NCBI RefSeq assembly: GCF_014138045.1
Contig: NZ_JACGXA010000001.1
Coordinates: 2,465,001-2,529,000 of the forward strand
Origin: Nocardioides ginsengisegetis
GTDB taxonomy: Bacteria > Actinomycetota > Actinomycetes > Propionibacteriales > Nocardioidaceae
Length of the DNA: 64,000 nt
Direction: 5' to 3'
Shown here piece after piece: positions 61,644-64,000 of the stretch; the stretch's first letter is position 1; each line of letters starts with the position of its first letter. Below the pieces are notes generated by a model. It was given only the letters and a program-made list of their open reading frames with translations. It had not been told where the DNA came from and searched no databases. The position numbers and the translations under genes were made by a program.

Positions 61644-63869
61644 CTACGTGACGTCCTCACCGGTCAGCGCGGCGCGGACGGCATGCGCCGCCTGGGCGGC
61701 CCGGTCGTCGTGGAGGGCACCGGCCGAGGACTCCTGCAGGTAGAACACGTCGACGGCCTGCGGACCGAGGGTGTCCACGTGTGCACTGCGTACGGCGATC
61801 CCGAGCCGCGCGAGTGCCGCGCACACCAGGTAGACGACCCCGGGCCGGTCGGCCGCGCGCACCTCGAGCACCGTCGCCTGCGCGGAGGCCTCCGGTCGGA
61901 CCGCGACGCTCGGCGCGAGCACCTGGGCGTCGGCCGGTCGCAGTCGCCCCGCCGCGTCGAGGCGGCCCTCGACGATCGCCTCGAACCGCTGCCGCAGCAC
62001 CGCGGCGTCGAGGTGCTCGTCGGCGGTCTCCCACACGACCACGCCGTACTGCTCCTGCGCCCAGGCCCGCGCGGCGCGGACCGGGGCCCGCTGCAGGGCG
62101 AGCATCGCGGCCATGTCGGCCATCAGGCCGACCCGGTCAAGCGCCACGACGGTGACCCGGGAGCCGTCCTCCGCGGGCTCGACCCGCACCGACACCCCGC
62201 CCTTGCGCACGTCCTTGGGGATGTCCACGACCTCGTCGGGGACGTCGGGCTGGGCGAGCCCGGTGTCCATGACCGCCCGCGTCCGGCGCGCCAGGTCGCG
62301 GATCAGGCCGGAGCGCCAGGTCGACCACGCCTTGGGCGAGGTGGCCCGCGCGTCGGCCTCGGTGAGGGACGTCAGCAGCGAGAGCGCCTCGACGCTGGGC
62401 ATCCGGGACGCGACGAGGTCGACGGTGGCGGGGTCGTCGGGGTCGCGGGTGGTCGCGGTCTCGGCGAGGAGCAGGTGCCATCGCACCAGCGTCGCGACCA
62501 GCTCGACCGAGGACTCCTCGAAGCCCATCCGGGTCGCGATGTCCCGGGCCAGGGGCTCCCCCGCCACGCTGTGCTCGGTCAGGCTGCCCTTGCCGATGTC
62601 GTGCAGCAGCGCGGCGACCATGAGGACGTCGGGGCGCGAGACGTTGCGGATCAGGGTCGAGGCCTCGATGCAGGTCTCCACGACGTGTCGGTCGACGGTG
62701 TAGCGGTGGATCGCGGAGGCGTGCGGCAGCAGCCGGATCCGCTCCCACTCCGGGAGGATCCCGCTCAGGGCCCCGGTCTCCTCCAGCGTCTCCCAGACCG
62801 GGAGCAGCCCTCGGCCGGAGGCGAGCAGCCGGACGAGCAGCTGCCGGGCCTCCGACGGCCAGGGCTCGGGCAACGGGGGGCACTCCCGGACGAGGCGGGC
62901 GGCGGTCGGCGGGGCGAGGACGGCGTCGTGCTCCGCGGCGGCCGCGCAGGCGCGCAGCAGCAGCAGCGGGTCGTCGGCGGCCTTCACCTTGCCGTCGAGG
63001 ACCACCTCGCCCGAGGACAGCGCGACCCCGTGGGCCAGCGGCGACAGGGACGGGCGACGGGCGCCCTTGACCGAGACGGGCCGGGACAGCACGCCGTCGA
63101 CACGACGCCAGGTCAGCCGGGACAGGTGAGTGATCCGCCGTCCGAGCTCGCGCACGTGCACCTGTGCGGCCCGGGCGTCCTCGAGGCCGAGCTCGGTCGC
63201 GAGATCCGGCCACATCTCCGGGGCGATCCGGTCGGTGGCGCGGCCGGCGCGCCCCTGGACCAGGTCGCGCACGTCCAGCAGCGACTGCCGGCAGCGCTCG
63301 AGCTCCACGTGCGGCACGTCGACCAGCCACGTGGCGACCAGCGCCTTGAGCACGGTCGCGTCGCGCAGTCCGCCCTCGGCCTCCTTGAGGTCGGGCACGG
63401 ACAGGTGGGCGAGCTCGCCGATCAGGTCGTGGCGGGAGCGCACCATGGCGTGCAGCGCCGGCAGCCGCTCGCGGGACTGACGACGCCAGTTGGCCAGCAT
63501 GGTGGTGCGCAGGCGCAGGGTCAGGTTGGGGTCACCGGCGAGGTGCCGGAGGTCGAGCAGCCCCAGGGCGACCTTGAGGTCCCCGTCGGCCGCGGCCACC
63601 ATCTCGGGCAGCGTGCGGACCGAGTGGTCGAGCTTGGCCCCGGAGTCCCAGAGCGGGTACCAGACCTTCTCGGCCACCTCCCCCAGCGCGACGCCCTCGT
63701 CGGAGACGAGGACGACGTCGAGATCGGAGTGCGGCGCCAGCTCCGAGCGGCCGTAGCCGCCCACCGCCACGAGCGCCGCGCCGACCTCCGGTCCCCCGCA
63801 GTCGTCGTACGCCGACGCGCACAGCGCATCCGCCTCGGCGGTGCGCTGTGCGCGCTCGGTGGCGGTCAC
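61644..63869 (-). CDS. glnD: [protein-PII] uridylyltransferase / uridylyl-removing enzyme
   Basis: The 741-residue protein has an N-terminal nucleotidyltransferase with GGYGRSELAPHSDLDVVLV (about 40-57), an HD domain with AALLHDIGKGS (near 423) and two C-terminal ACT domains. GlnD in enterics is about 890 residues; the shorter form is normal in actinobacteria, where GlnD may adenylylate GlnK instead. It controls ammonium assimilation through PII. Start GTG lies three bases after the glnB stop. Confidence 0.92.
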   Translation of the reverse strand: MTATERAQRTAEADALCASAYDDCGGPEVGAALVAVGGYGRSELAPHSDLDVVLVSDEGVALGEVAEKVWYPLWDSGAKLDHSVRTLPEMVAAADGDLKVALGLLDLRHLAGDPNLTLRLRTTMLANWRRQSRERLPALHAMVRSRHDLIGELAHLSVPDLKEAEGGLRDATVLKALVATWLVDVPHVELERCRQSLLDVRDLVQGRAGRATDRIAPEMWPDLATELGLEDARAAQVHVRELGRRITHLSRLTWRRVDGVLSRPVSVKGARRPSLSPLAHGVALSSGEVVLDGKVKAADDPLLLLRACAAAAEHDAVLAPPTAARLVRECPPLPEPWPSEARQLLVRLLASGRGLLPVWETLEETGALSGILPEWERIRLLPHASAIHRYTVDRHVVETCIEASTLIRNVSRPDVLMVAALLHDIGKGSLTEHSVAGEPLARDIATRMGFEESSVELVATLVRWHLLLAETATTRDPDDPATVDLVASRMPSVEALSLLTSLTEADARATSPKAWSTWRSGLIRDLARRTRAVMDTGLAQPDVPDEVVDIPKDVRKGGVSVRVEPAEDGSRVTVVALDRVGLMADMAAMLALQRAPVRAARAWAQEQYGVVVWETADEHLDAAVLRQRFEAIVEGRLDAAGRLRPADAQVLAPSVAVRPEASAQATVLEVRAADRPGVVYLVCAALARLGIAVRSAHVDTLGPQAVDVFYLQESSAGALHDDRAAQAAHAVRAALTGEDVT

Positions 63870-63872
63870 GGG

Positions 63873-64000
<128 letters not shown>

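Overview
The window is very GC-rich chromosomal DNA with a strong G/C preference at third codon positions, many GTG/TTG starts and several apparently leaderless promoters. Together with the gene order rpsP-KH-rimM-trmD-rplS-lepB-rnhB-DUF2469...yraN-yifB-dprA-xerC...rpsB-tsf-pyrH-frr-cdsA...rlmN, and with ffh-glnD-glnB nearby, this points to an actinobacterium. The overall style resembles Nocardioidaceae; that genus-level guess is inference. I saw no rRNA, tRNA, CRISPR array, insertion sequence or prophage.

Region 1 (1-8632) holds three tandem paralogues of very large signalling proteins: zinc ribbon, class III adenylate cyclase, AAA ATPase, helical repeat tail. The first is cut by the left edge. 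Region 2 (8721-24803) is a polyamine/GABA catabolic island. It has two complete spermidine/putrescine-type ABC importers, two class III aminotransferases, an aminoaldehyde dehydrogenase, a saccharopine-dehydrogenase-like enzyme, an FAD amine oxidase and an Lrp/AsnC regulator. Two divergent promoter regions in it share an exact 12-base motif that may be the regulator's site. A secreted M1 peptidase follows (24822-26264).

Region 3 (26357-32454) reads as a sulfur operon: a CstB-like persulfide dioxygenase-rhodanese, a secreted SBP56/methanethiol-oxidase-like protein, an unrecognised membrane-anchored protein with a HHQHH patch, and a YeeE/YedE sulfur transporter, closed by a strong hairpin terminator. 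The combination suggests handling of methanethiol or sulfide outside the cell and of persulfide inside it, and is my best candidate for an under-described system.

Region 4 (32497-43981) has a RIO kinase, a LOG-type protein, rlmN, a CorA transporter, a histidine phosphatase, and the translation/lipid block cdsA-frr-pyrH-tsf-rpsB, then an M23-like protein and xerC. Region 5 (44011-52540) has the DprA/YifB/YraN operon and a duplicated TadE/TadG cluster with no TadA/TadB/TadC in view. Region 6 (52688-57745) is the rpsP-to-DUF2469 block. It includes a TrmD-acetyltransferase fusion and, before rplS, a leader in which one segment can pair with either of two identical partners, one of them next to the ribosome-binding site. 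Region 7 (57926-64000) has a membrane protein and an amidohydrolase that share a CTAG stop, a 23-bp inverted repeat, a NYN/PIN-like protein, ffh, glnD and the start-truncated glnB.
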